Assembly (NCBI GenBank): GCA_002503845.1
Contig: DASO01000010.1
Coordinates: 60,935 to 124,934, forward strand
Reading direction: 5' to 3'
DNA from: Euryarchaeota archaeon UBA24
Lineage (GTDB): Archaea > Halobacteriota > Halobacteria > Halobacteriales > Hikarchaeaceae
DNA length: 64,000 bases
Shown here piece after piece: positions 52,841-61,396 of the stretch. Each line of letters begins with the position of its first letter. Within the stretch, counting starts at the first letter, position 1. Below the pieces are notes generated by a model. That model saw only the letters and a list, made by a program, of their open reading frames with translations, did no database searches and was not told the origin of the DNA. The position numbers and the translations under genes were made by a program.

Positions 52841-54106
52841 TTAAGAGGTGGGTGAGAAATCAGCTAGTTTTGACTGGATTCCAGTTAGTATCGTAGATTT
52901 AGATTTCAAATCATGTATGGGGAGGGAGAGGGAATTCGAGATTTGAATTAGTGCAGTGTGAAAATTATCGAAATGATAGGGTTCTTCTTTGAAAGCATTT
53001 CTAATACTCTCTCGGATTTGCCAAACGCCAACTGGAGCCCAATAGGCATCAGAAACCTCCCTGATGACGAGACATTTACATTGTTTTTTTATTGAGAGTA
53101 GGTGTTCTAGAACTCCTAATCGTGCGGCGTAATAGGCACCTGCAGTTTCTTTTGCATAAGAAGTCCGCCCTCCATACCCTTCGTATTCACTAGAAATCCA
53201 AATTTGGTTTGATTGACTAGGATTCCAAATACTACCGGGTGACTTTATTTCTATTAACTCAAATTCCCAAGTTCCAGGGATCAAGAAAATCCAATATGCA
53301 TTCCCAATATAGTTATTTCTCCAAACGGTGACTCCATCGATGTTGGGGTGGGCGAGTACTTGTTTATGCAAAAGTTTACCGACCATATCATCTACTGCGG
53401 TGATGGACCATCTTGTGGGAACTAAACGCCGTTGGTCGCGTAGGCCAATGGCCCCGACAGAAAAAATTCTATGGATATCATAGACGTCTATGCCCTTTTT
53501 ATAGAGAAAGGAGATAGCACCTCTGGCATCCAGGTCGTCGTCGGAGAGGGTTGTTTCGACAGGTTTTGGAACTTTAGGATTGTCTACGATTCGTGCAGAT
53601 TCTACATCTGCTTGGAATCCTATTGCTGCAGTTATATTATTAGGTGAAAAATCTAGTTTTGGTTTATTCACTAGTGAAAGTTCTATATCGACAGGCCGTG
53701 CAGAAATAGCTACTTCCCGTTGTACCCCTACAAACCCATTCCAAACATCATAAACATTGACAGGAGTTGATCGATTCGAGTTAAGCAGTCCTATCCTGTA
53801 TTGAAGAATATCTTCAATTTGAAGATTTTTATGATACCAGTCACTACTGGTGGCGAAATCAGAGGCATCGGAATCGGGATCCAATGGGGCAAGAATTCCT
53901 GTCGAAACATCGGGGTAATTTGATCGCCCTACGAAAACAGATGGTGAGGTGCTCCCAAATAAGTTCTTTTTCGGTGTAAAGGAATCGAATAGTTTCCGTG
54001 TATCTTTTATGTGGTTTAAGATGGCGTAGGATTTTTCCTGTGCGAGTTTCTTACGTTTGTCTTCCAAAGGGGGTTCGAAACCCTCGAGATGTTTATCGAG
54101 GGACAC
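52841..54106 (-). CDS. nreA: NreA-family DNA repair protein
   Basis: A 421-residue archaeal Nre protein, involved in repair of alkylated or crosslinked DNA in haloarchaea. Features are FGSTSPSVFVGRSNYPDVSTGILAP, RGAISFLYKKGIDVYDIHRIFSVGAIGLRDQRRLVPTRWSITAVDDMV and VREVSDAYWAPVGVWQIRE. The C-terminus reads QSKLADF near the end, resembling a PIP-box for PCNA; Haloferax NreA also has a C-terminal PIP motif. No zinc knuckle at the N-terminus. Confidence 0.9.
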   Translation of the reverse strand: MSLDKHLEGFEPPLEDKRKKLAQEKSYAILNHIKDTRKLFDSFTPKKNLFGSTSPSVFVGRSNYPDVSTGILAPLDPDSDASDFATSSDWYHKNLQIEDILQYRIGLLNSNRSTPVNVYDVWNGFVGVQREVAISARPVDIELSLVNKPKLDFSPNNITAAIGFQADVESARIVDNPKVPKPVETTLSDDDLDARGAISFLYKKGIDVYDIHRIFSVGAIGLRDQRRLVPTRWSITAVDDMVGKLLHKQVLAHPNIDGVTVWRNNYIGNAYWIFLIPGTWEFELIEIKSPGSIWNPSQSNQIWISSEYEGYGGRTSYAKETAGAYYAARLGVLEHLLSIKKQCKCLVIREVSDAYWAPVGVWQIRESIRNAFKEEPYHFDNFHTALIQISNSLSLPIHDLKSKSTILTGIQSKLADFSPTS

Positions 54107-54212
54107 ATTTAGAGTAGGAATTAAGATAACTTTAACATTCGGGTAGTAAGTAGTGGTTTAAACAAAAAATTGTATAGTAACATCTTTTTGCCTGCTTCTA
54201 TATCTAATGACC

Positions 54213-54746
54213 ATGGGAAATCTATGGAAAGACTTAGATATAGGGAAAAATCCACCTGAAGAGGTATACGCAGTGGTAGAGTGTGTCAAAGGTGAGCGGA
54301 ATAAATATGAATACGAGAAGGACTCTTCGGCCATTTTTCTTGATCGGGTATTACACTCAAATGTACACTACCCAGGGGATTATGGATTTATTCCAAAAAC
54401 TTGGTATGAAGATGAAGATCCACTAGACATACTGGTGTTAGTAGAAGATCATACATTCCCAGGGTGTGTCGTTAGTGCACGACCGGTTGCATTGATGAAA
54501 ATGGATGACAGTGGGGAAATAGATGACAAGGTGATAGCAGTTCCAGTAGATGATCCCCGTTTTGACCATATAGAAGACATCGGAGACATCCCAAAGCAGA
54601 TACAAGATGAGATAGATGAATTCTTTAAAACGTATAAAAATCTTGAGCCGGGGAAGACTGTCAAGGTATTAGGATGGGAAGGTAAATCGTCGGCTATTGA
54701 AGCCATTAATAAAGGAATTGGACTATATTTGGAGAAATTTAGTTGA
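54213..54746 (+). CDS. ppa: Inorganic pyrophosphatase
   Basis: A 177-residue class I soluble pyrophosphatase. Mg sites are visible in DEDPLDILVLVED (about residue 68) and VPVDDPRF; GERNKYEYEKDSS and DRVLHSNVHYPGDYGFIP are conserved. It removes PPi from biosynthesis. The ATG at 54213 (MGNLWKDLD) matches homologs; an ATG two codons upstream is also in frame. Confidence 0.95.
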   Translation: MGNLWKDLDIGKNPPEEVYAVVECVKGERNKYEYEKDSSAIFLDRVLHSNVHYPGDYGFIPKTWYEDEDPLDILVLVEDHTFPGCVVSARPVALMKMDDSGEIDDKVIAVPVDDPRFDHIEDIGDIPKQIQDEIDEFFKTYKNLEPGKTVKVLGWEGKSSAIEAINKGIGLYLEKFS

Positions 54747-54803
54747 AAAAGACAGGGTTTTTCAAAGTCGAGATATACCTAAGTAGACGAGAACATTAGG
54801 TTT

Positions 54804-56147
54804 ATGGGATTATTTGACCGTTTGCGCAGAGAAGATGGCCCAAGGGTAGCATTTATTGGGATTGATGGCGTCCCGCATTCTCTTGTAGTGGAGAATCCGG
54901 ACGTGTTTCAGAATCTAACAGCCATCTCGAGGCAAGGGTCTTCAGGTTCGATTAGAAGTATAGTCCCTCCAGAGTCTAGTGCCTGCTGGCCTAGCATCAC
55001 GACCGGAAAGAATCCAGGATCGACAGGGGTCTATGGGTTCCAGGAAAGGAAGATTGGAAGTCACGAGACATATATTCCAATGGGGGAGGATGTGAAGTCC
55101 AAGCGTGTGTGGGAATTGATTGCAGAAATGGGAAAAAAGGCAACCGTGATGAATGTTCCTGTAACATATCCCCCAAGGGGTGGAGTGCAACGGATGGTTT
55201 CTGGTTTTTTGTCTACTTCAGTGGAGAGTGCAGCAAAACCACAAGAGGTAAAAGAATATTTAATGTCGATGGGATATAGAATTGATGTTGATTCGAGATT
55301 GGGTCATGAAGAAGATAAAACAGCATTTTTACAGGATGCTTTGTTTACGCTGGAGAAGCGTTTTGAAGCGTTCGAGTATTTTATTGAAAAGGATGATTGG
55401 GATCTATTTTTTGGAGTGTTCATGACGACAGATCGGGTGAACCACTTTTTATATGGAGATTATAAGCAAGGGGGAGAATATTTTGAAGAATTTCTTGGAT
55501 TTTATAGAATATTGGATGAATACATAGGCAAACTGAAAGAAATGTTAGCAGAAGATGTAACAATGATGATAGCTTCTGATCATGGTTTTACGGAATTGAT
55601 ATATGAATTCCATGCGAATGAGTGGCTTCAGAGATTAGGTTGGGTAAAATATAGAGAAAATAGGAAAAATAACTTGGAGGATGTTTCTTTGGGGTCCAAA
55701 GCATACTCACTGATACCGGGTAGATTTTATATAAATTTGAAAGGCAGAGAGCCAAATGGCGAGATTAAGCTAGAAGATTATGAAAATGTACGTGAAGAAC
55801 TGAAAGAAATGTTACTAGAGGTAGAAGGACCAGAAGGGGGAAAGGTCATAAAAAGTGTTGAAAAAAGTGAAGAGGTTTTTACAGGAGACCATGTGGGAAT
55901 TGCTCCGGATTTGGTGGCACTGCCGAATGATGGTTTTGATCTGAAAGCGGGTTTTGGAGAAAGGGAAGATGTGTTTGGAAAAGGGCCTAGAAATGGCATG
56001 CATACGTTTGAAAATGCGTTATTGATCATAGATAGACCCGGAATGGTAATAGAGGGGTCAAATTTATATAACATAGCCCCAACAATCTTGGGATTAATGG
56101 GAATAGAGCATGATCCAGCCGTGTTTGATGGAGAAAGTTTAATCTAG
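54804..56147 (+). CDS. Alkaline-phosphatase-superfamily phosphodiesterase
   Basis: A 447-residue metal-dependent phosphodiesterase/pyrophosphatase. FIGIDGVP has the first Asp, PPESSACWPSITTGKNPGSTGVYGF carries the nucleophile region (Ser where others have Thr), MTTDRVNHFL has Asp and His, and ASDHGFT the Asp-His pair. The family hydrolyses nucleotide or sugar phosphates. Soluble, no signal peptide seen. Starts 57 bases after ppa. Confidence 0.85.
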   Translation: MGLFDRLRREDGPRVAFIGIDGVPHSLVVENPDVFQNLTAISRQGSSGSIRSIVPPESSACWPSITTGKNPGSTGVYGFQERKIGSHETYIPMGEDVKSKRVWELIAEMGKKATVMNVPVTYPPRGGVQRMVSGFLSTSVESAAKPQEVKEYLMSMGYRIDVDSRLGHEEDKTAFLQDALFTLEKRFEAFEYFIEKDDWDLFFGVFMTTDRVNHFLYGDYKQGGEYFEEFLGFYRILDEYIGKLKEMLAEDVTMMIASDHGFTELIYEFHANEWLQRLGWVKYRENRKNNLEDVSLGSKAYSLIPGRFYINLKGREPNGEIKLEDYENVREELKEMLLEVEGPEGGKVIKSVEKSEEVFTGDHVGIAPDLVALPNDGFDLKAGFGEREDVFGKGPRNGMHTFENALLIIDRPGMVIEGSNLYNIAPTILGLMGIEHDPAVFDGESLI

Positions 56148-56206
56148 TAGGGTGAGAATGGAAGGATAAGTACGCAAGAAACTCTTTGTATTAGAGAAAA
56201 TACCAC

Positions 56207-57382
56207 ATGATTAGAGAAGTTTTTATAAATTTAACGTCGTCCGTCCTGCAAAATTTCACCACTGTAGCTGAATTAGTATATGAAACAGCAGGGATAGAGA
56301 TCATAGTTGCTATAATGGCTGTTGTGGCCCTATTGATAATCTTATTAGTTAAGTATATAGGAAAACGTCCCAATGGTCGGGTTTTGAAAAAGAAACTCAG
56401 TACACTAGAAAGAATTGTAATACTAACTCATTCCAATCCAGATCCTGATGCGATGGCTTCTGCGATAGGAATTGCGCATATAGCAGAATCCATGGGGGTT
56501 GCGACGACGATACAATATCCAGGAGAAATAAGGCACCAAGAAAATAGGGCATTTAAAACGGTGTTGGGGACTTCAATGGAGAAAATAGAATCTGACGAAG
56601 ATATAGCAGGAGGGGCTATTTTTCTAGTGGATCACAATGTTGCAAGAGGATTTCCGGGGGCAGAAAAGCTGATACCATACGCCGTGATAGACCACCACCC
56701 CGGAGAGGGGAAGGGCGTGGGATTTACAGATATCCGTCCGGAGTATGGATCATGCTCTTCCATCGTTACAGAATATTTTTCAGACTTAGGAGCAGTAGCA
56801 GGGAGAATTATCCAACCCAAAATAGGTAGAATTGACCTTCCAAGGAGAGTTGCCACGGGGTTATTATTTGGAATATTAACAGATACGAAGAATTTTACGA
56901 AAGGTGCATCAGAAGCGGAGTTTGCTGCAAGTGCTTATCTTTACGAGGGGATTGATGAGGATAGTTTGGATAGGATAGCAAATCCAGAAATAGATGCAGA
57001 AGTGCTTGATATTATTGCATCTTCTATTCTAAAACGAGAGTCAAGAGGTCCATTTGTGATTAGTAATGTAGGAGAGGTGTCTAACGTGGATGCGTTATCC
57101 CAAGCGGCAGATGAATTGCTAGGGCTAGAGGGAACCACAGCCGTGGTGGTGTATGGATACAAGGGTACTACAACACATATTAAAGGTAGATCTAGAGACG
57201 ACCGAGTTCACATGGGAGATACATTACAGGCTGCCCTTGTTGATATACCAGAGGCAGATGCAGGGGGAAAACCCAAAGCGGGTGCCGGTCAAATAACGGC
57301 AAAGACGAAAAAGCAGAATCGTGAATATTGCAAGGAGCTTCCAGAACGTTTGTTCACTGCGATGACCGGCGAAATGCAATAA
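56207..57382 (+). CDS. Membrane-anchored DHH-family phosphoesterase
   Basis: A 391-residue protein with an N-terminal transmembrane anchor (residues 29-52) and a DHH domain: LTHSNPDPDAMASAIG, LVDHNV and VIDHHPGEG (the DHH). The DHHA1 end normally contains GGH; here it reads ADAGGKPKAGAGQI, with Lys for His, so nucleic acid binding may be altered. Homologs hydrolyse pApA or cyclic-di-AMP-type nucleotides or single-stranded DNA. The middle region is of archaeal type. Confidence 0.85.
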   Translation: MIREVFINLTSSVLQNFTTVAELVYETAGIEIIVAIMAVVALLIILLVKYIGKRPNGRVLKKKLSTLERIVILTHSNPDPDAMASAIGIAHIAESMGVATTIQYPGEIRHQENRAFKTVLGTSMEKIESDEDIAGGAIFLVDHNVARGFPGAEKLIPYAVIDHHPGEGKGVGFTDIRPEYGSCSSIVTEYFSDLGAVAGRIIQPKIGRIDLPRRVATGLLFGILTDTKNFTKGASEAEFAASAYLYEGIDEDSLDRIANPEIDAEVLDIIASSILKRESRGPFVISNVGEVSNVDALSQAADELLGLEGTTAVVVYGYKGTTTHIKGRSRDDRVHMGDTLQAALVDIPEADAGGKPKAGAGQITAKTKKQNREYCKELPERLFTAMTGEMQ

Positions 57383-57428
57383 TAAGTCGAGTAAGTTTTG
57401 TGGTACCAGACTAAAGTGAGAACAATTA

Positions 57429-58526
57429 ATGGACTATGTTCCGGGTGAGGTAACTACACTTCATAAACTAACTGAAAAAAATCCAGAATGTTCAATGGAG
57501 GACGTGGTGGTGGTGGTCCCGATGTTGGAAAGGGATTTTCGCTTGGATGCGACCGAATGGACCTTCTCGGAAATAGAACGTATTGGACCTGAAAAGGTAA
57601 TTGTGGCATTGCGATGCGAGGAGCAAAGTGTGAGAGACATAGAGGAGTGGTTGAATGAATTTAATCTAGATGTGAAGATGCTTTGGTGTAATGGAAATCG
57701 AATGACAGAAACGTTGAGGAAGAAAGGATTAGAGGGGAGAAATGGAAAGGGCCATGATATTTGGCTCGCTCTTGGATTGGCTAGTGAATATGGAGAATTC
57801 ATAGTATGCCATGATGTTGACAGGAAAACATATGTGGGAGAGGATATTTCTAGGCTACTTTTCCCCTTAACTGAAGGAAATAAATTTGTGAAAGGATATT
57901 ATGCTAGAATAGAAAATGACAGATTATATGGTCGTCTTTGTAGATTGTTTTATGCACCTCTGGTAAGGTCTCTTAGAGACCTATATGATACTCCAATTTT
58001 AAGATATCTAGATGTATTTAGATACGGATTATCAGGGGAGTTTGGCATCAGATCTCAAGAGATAAAGAGAATCAAAATGGAACGGGGTTTTGGTCTGGAA
58101 GTGGGACTTCTAGGAGAAGCCTTTAATTTTGCGGGTTTTGAGTCCACAGCCCAGGTAGATTTGGGCATATACGAACATTTTCACAGAGAAAAAAGTGGTC
58201 CAAATGGGTTAGCTGAAATGAGTCTAGAAGTGAGTGACGCATTGTTCGGCATACTTCGAAGAGAGGGGGTGAAAGTGAAATATGACGTGGCTCGTAAGGC
58301 GTATGAATCTATGGCAAGTGAATTTATTCGCCAATATGAATTGGATGCGAAATTCAATGGGTTGGAGTATGATGCGCAAGAGGAATGTGCCCAGGTTGAA
58401 GAATACAAAGAGTCGATTAAGGCCCCAAGGGGGGATACTCGAATAGCATCTTGGGAAGAGCTTGGAATACAAATGAAAGATATAAAAAGAGCATCCTTAG
58501 AAGATGTGGATTTGAGTGGGGAGTAA
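57429..58526 (+). CDS. GpgS-like glycosyltransferase
   Basis: A 365-residue GT-A glycosyltransferase of the glucosyl-3-phosphoglycerate synthase-like group. DVD in FIVCHDVDRKTY is the metal motif; VKGYYARIENDRLYGRLCRLFYAPLVRSL and FRYGLSGEFG are conserved in the haloarchaeal homologs, as is GFGLEVGLLGEAFNFAGFE. Products such as glucosyl- or mannosylglycerate are compatible solutes. No phosphatase partner lies beside it. Assignment of substrate is by family only. Confidence 0.75.
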   Translation: MDYVPGEVTTLHKLTEKNPECSMEDVVVVVPMLERDFRLDATEWTFSEIERIGPEKVIVALRCEEQSVRDIEEWLNEFNLDVKMLWCNGNRMTETLRKKGLEGRNGKGHDIWLALGLASEYGEFIVCHDVDRKTYVGEDISRLLFPLTEGNKFVKGYYARIENDRLYGRLCRLFYAPLVRSLRDLYDTPILRYLDVFRYGLSGEFGIRSQEIKRIKMERGFGLEVGLLGEAFNFAGFESTAQVDLGIYEHFHREKSGPNGLAEMSLEVSDALFGILRREGVKVKYDVARKAYESMASEFIRQYELDAKFNGLEYDAQEECAQVEEYKESIKAPRGDTRIASWEELGIQMKDIKRASLEDVDLSGE

Positions 58527-58538
58527 AAGGATTGAAAA

Positions 58539-59018
58539 ATGGACCCAACACTAGATGAGCTTGTAGGTGCGGTGGATTTGTTCGGAGGTTTGTCGCGGGA
58601 AGAATTGATAGGAGGGTTCCAAGATATTGGCGCCCGGATGGGTGATGGTGTAGATATCAAGGGGTTGAACTTTCGTATTGACGAGGCTATTGAAAAATAT
58701 TATCTAGTAGAATTGGTGGATCAGGGGCTACTGGTGGCGGGCCCATCTGCTTTGCCCGAGCTTCCAGAAGGTGGGGAAGATTTACCTCACCTTATTTTAG
58801 TGGGAGAACGGGAGATAAATAGAGAAGAAGTGGAAAAAAGTGTTGTGGAAAGGATAGGCAAAGAAGTTGAAATAGCGATTTTTGAAAAAGATAGAAATCA
58901 GATAGAAAGTTTGCTAAATGTGTGTTACGATTTAGAGATTTGGGCAGGGGTAGACGTTGATGGTATTCGAAAGAAACTGGAAAGAATAATAGACAATAGG
59001 GGAAATATTGAGGAATGA
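58539..59018 (+). CDS. Haloarchaeal-type hypothetical protein
   Basis: A 159-residue acidic protein, helical at the start (LDELVGAVDLFGGLSREELIGGFQDIGARMG) with a central ALPELPEGGEDLPHLILVGEREINREEVEKSVVERI part. It resembles the DUF7109-type haloarchaeal proteins that lie beside NUDIX genes. No catalytic motif seen. It is 12 bases after the glycosyltransferase and 9 before the NUDIX gene, so probably in the same operon. Confidence 0.65.
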   Translation: MDPTLDELVGAVDLFGGLSREELIGGFQDIGARMGDGVDIKGLNFRIDEAIEKYYLVELVDQGLLVAGPSALPELPEGGEDLPHLILVGEREINREEVEKSVVERIGKEVEIAIFEKDRNQIESLLNVCYDLEIWAGVDVDGIRKKLERIIDNRGNIEE

Positions 59019-59027
59019 TTCGGGGAA

Positions 59028-59579
59028 ATGGATACTGAAAAAATAAGTCGCGCGGTGCCGAAGGGGCTGGGAGTAAAAGGAAATTCAAGGGCTGCAGTAG
59101 TTGTTCCATTAATTTTAGGAGAGAAAAAAGAAGAGATACTATTTACAAAGAGAACCGATTGGCTTGATGAACATCCGGGGCAAATGAGTTTTCCAGGGGG
59201 AAGGTATGAGCAGAAAGATAAAATATTAAAAAGAACAGCAATCCGGGAAGCGGGAGAAGAGATAGGTATACAGGCACATGAAATCGAGTTTATTGGCCAG
59301 CTCAATGAATGCGAAACGATTACAAAATACACTATAACCCCATTTGTTGCAAGGATACCAGATAGAGAATATGATAGGAATGAGGAAGAAGTTGCAGAGA
59401 TCGTGAGATATCCAATTGAAGCTTTAATTGCCGGAGATTGTTTTGAATGGAAGGAACACACAAATGGTAAAGAAACTATATTGCTGCCTTATTTCTACAT
59501 AGAAGAAGACACCATATGGGGAGCTACAGCACGTATTTTGGTTCAGCTACTAGAAATTACAACGGAATGGAAATATTAG
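59028..59579 (+). CDS. NUDIX hydrolase (CoA pyrophosphatase-like)
   Basis: A 183-residue NUDIX enzyme. The LFTKRTDWLDEHPGQMSFPGG stretch is the extra motif of the NudL/CoA pyrophosphatase group, and the Nudix box follows as GGRYEQKDKILKRTAIREAGEEIGI, with REAGEEIG intact. It likely cleaves CoA or acyl-CoA to phosphopantetheine and 3',5'-ADP. The stop overlaps the convergent MFS gene by 4 bases. Confidence 0.88.
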   Translation: MDTEKISRAVPKGLGVKGNSRAAVVVPLILGEKKEEILFTKRTDWLDEHPGQMSFPGGRYEQKDKILKRTAIREAGEEIGIQAHEIEFIGQLNECETITKYTITPFVARIPDREYDRNEEEVAEIVRYPIEALIAGDCFEWKEHTNGKETILLPYFYIEEDTIWGATARILVQLLEITTEWKY

Positions 59580-60793
59580 AGCTTCGAACGGCTGATGGAA
59601 AATAAAATAGAAGATCCTAACAGCAATGCAACTATGAGCCCTACAAACGCTAACCCATAACTACCATAATATGCGGCTACTATGCCAACATAGGTAGATC
59701 CAAAACTACCAACTCCGGTGTAGATTGTTTTAAGAGCGCCGAAATCGCCTCCCACCGTGTCCTCGGGGAAAAGTTCGAATAGATAGGATTGCATTACAGG
59801 GGGAAATGCCCAGGTTCCAAGTGCATATACAATGATTCCAAAAATTACCAAAGCGGGTGACTCGAAAAGGAGGAGTATGATTAGGCCGATGGCACCGATG
59901 AAGAGTGCAGCTATTGTGACATACATTCTTGAAAATCTATCCCCGATGAATCCACCAAGTAGGGTGGAAGGAACACCGACGAGGAATAATGTTGCAAATC
60001 CGATACTTGTAAGGGTAGTTGAGAATCCACGTTCGATTAATAAGAAAGTGGGAAGAAAAGAGGAAAATGCTTGGCTAGTTATGGCAAAGAAAATATAAGC
60101 AATTAGAATTAGTCTAATTTTTTTATTACGGAATACACGAGAGCCAGTGCTTCCGAGGTCCAAGCTTACTCGACTGAATTTATAGGGTTCTTTACTCCAT
60201 TTATGTAATAAGAAAATTACACATATTAGCAGTAGTATTACAGGGAAAAATGCTTCTCTCCAAAATGGCCCTCCAAGTATTGCTACCCCACCGAGAGCTA
60301 CTCCACCAAATAACGCTGCAACGGCGCTTCCGGTCCTTCCAGAAGCAACTTGAATTCCAAATGCCTGACCACGTTTTTTCGAATAAAAATCAGAAAGAAG
60401 GGCACGTGTGGGGCAGAAATATCCACCAGCCCCCACGCCGAGAAGAGCGCCTGCGGCAAGGAATTGGAGATATGATTGTGTTTGGGTTAAGAGGGCAAGT
60501 CCAAGAACCAATGCACATAGGCTAAATACTAGAACTGTTTTTCTGGATAATTGATCTGAAAATCGTCCCCCGGGATACTGTGCTATAGAATAGAATAACC
60601 AAACGACTGTTAGGGCAAACCCTGCTTTGTCAGGAGTCAATGATAGTTCAATAGAGATTAGAGGAAGTAGAGCGGGGAGGAGGGATCTCCCAGACATTAT
60701 CATGAGCCATCCGAATGCTAATAGAAGAGAGATTTTACCAGTATAACCTCGAAGAAGAGATTCCTCAGGGACATTAGTAGAATCTATAGACAC
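59576..60793 (-). CDS. MFS transporter
   Basis: A 405-residue major facilitator permease with 12 hydrophobic segments; loop signature GGRFSDQLSRKTVLVFSL after TM2. I used the GTG at 60793 (VSIDSTNVPEES) because the longer 465-residue reading would cover the flavin reductase start and add non-hydrophobic sequence unlike MFS starts. Substrate unknown. Divergent from the flavin reductase gene. Confidence 0.88.
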   Translation of the reverse strand: MSIDSTNVPEESLLRGYTGKISLLLAFGWLMIMSGRSLLPALLPLISIELSLTPDKAGFALTVVWLFYSIAQYPGGRFSDQLSRKTVLVFSLCALVLGLALLTQTQSYLQFLAAGALLGVGAGGYFCPTRALLSDFYSKKRGQAFGIQVASGRTGSAVAALFGGVALGGVAILGGPFWREAFFPVILLLICVIFLLHKWSKEPYKFSRVSLDLGSTGSRVFRNKKIRLILIAYIFFAITSQAFSSFLPTFLLIERGFSTTLTSIGFATLFLVGVPSTLLGGFIGDRFSRMYVTIAALFIGAIGLIILLLFESPALVIFGIIVYALGTWAFPPVMQSYLFELFPEDTVGGDFGALKTIYTGVGSFGSTYVGIVAAYYGSYGLAFVGLIVALLLGSSILFSISRSKL

Positions 60794-60868
60794 GACTGAA
60801 TTTTGGAGGGGATTTGACTTGATGTTTACTAGATGGGGATTTGAGGGATATGAGAGGACATATAGTCT

Positions 60869-61369
60869 ATGGAAAACAACATAAATAACATGGATATAAA
60901 AGATTTTCGCGGTGTAATGGGGAATTTCATTGCGGGTGTAACGGTAGTGACACTGCCAGGAGATCCTCCGCATGGGATTACTGTTAATTCGTTTACTAGT
61001 GTATCTCTAGAGCCAACCTTGATATCAATTTGTCTTGACCATAATTCAGAGGCTTATAAAAGATTAAAAGAAGGTATGAATGACACTTTTTGTATCAATA
61101 TACTTGCAGCGGATCAAAAATGGATTGGGGAGTATTTTGCGAACATGGGAGAAGCTGAAGAAAATCCATTTGAGGAGAGTATCACGAAAGTATTGCCAAC
61201 AGGATCGTTGTATTTTGAAAATTCGATTGCATATGTAGATTGTTCACTATATGATAATGTCGAAGAGGGAGATCACACAGTATATATGGGTAAAGTAAAA
61301 GATGCGAAACTTCTACGATCGGAGGCGGAAGTGCTGACCTATTTTAGGGGAAAATGGGGAAGCGTATAG
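60869..61369 (+). CDS. Flavin reductase-family protein
   Basis: A 166-residue flavin-binding split-barrel protein. The start DFRGVMGNFIAGVTVVT, HGITVNSFTSVSLEPTLISICLD and CINILAADQKWIGEYFA are typical of the flavin reductase component of two-component monooxygenases. It supplies reduced FMN or FAD; a partner is not in the window beyond the LLM protein far upstream. Convergent with aCPSF1. Confidence 0.88.
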   Translation: MENNINNMDIKDFRGVMGNFIAGVTVVTLPGDPPHGITVNSFTSVSLEPTLISICLDHNSEAYKRLKEGMNDTFCINILAADQKWIGEYFANMGEAEENPFEESITKVLPTGSLYFENSIAYVDCSLYDNVEEGDHTVYMGKVKDAKLLRSEAEVLTYFRGKWGSV

Positions 61370-61396
61370 ATTTGTGTAGAGAATAGAGGGGAGATA

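Noticed and set aside
60794-60973. Longer start for the MFS gene at 60973
   Set aside because: Would overlap the flavin reductase gene by about 105 bases and adds 60 residues unlike MFS N-termini.
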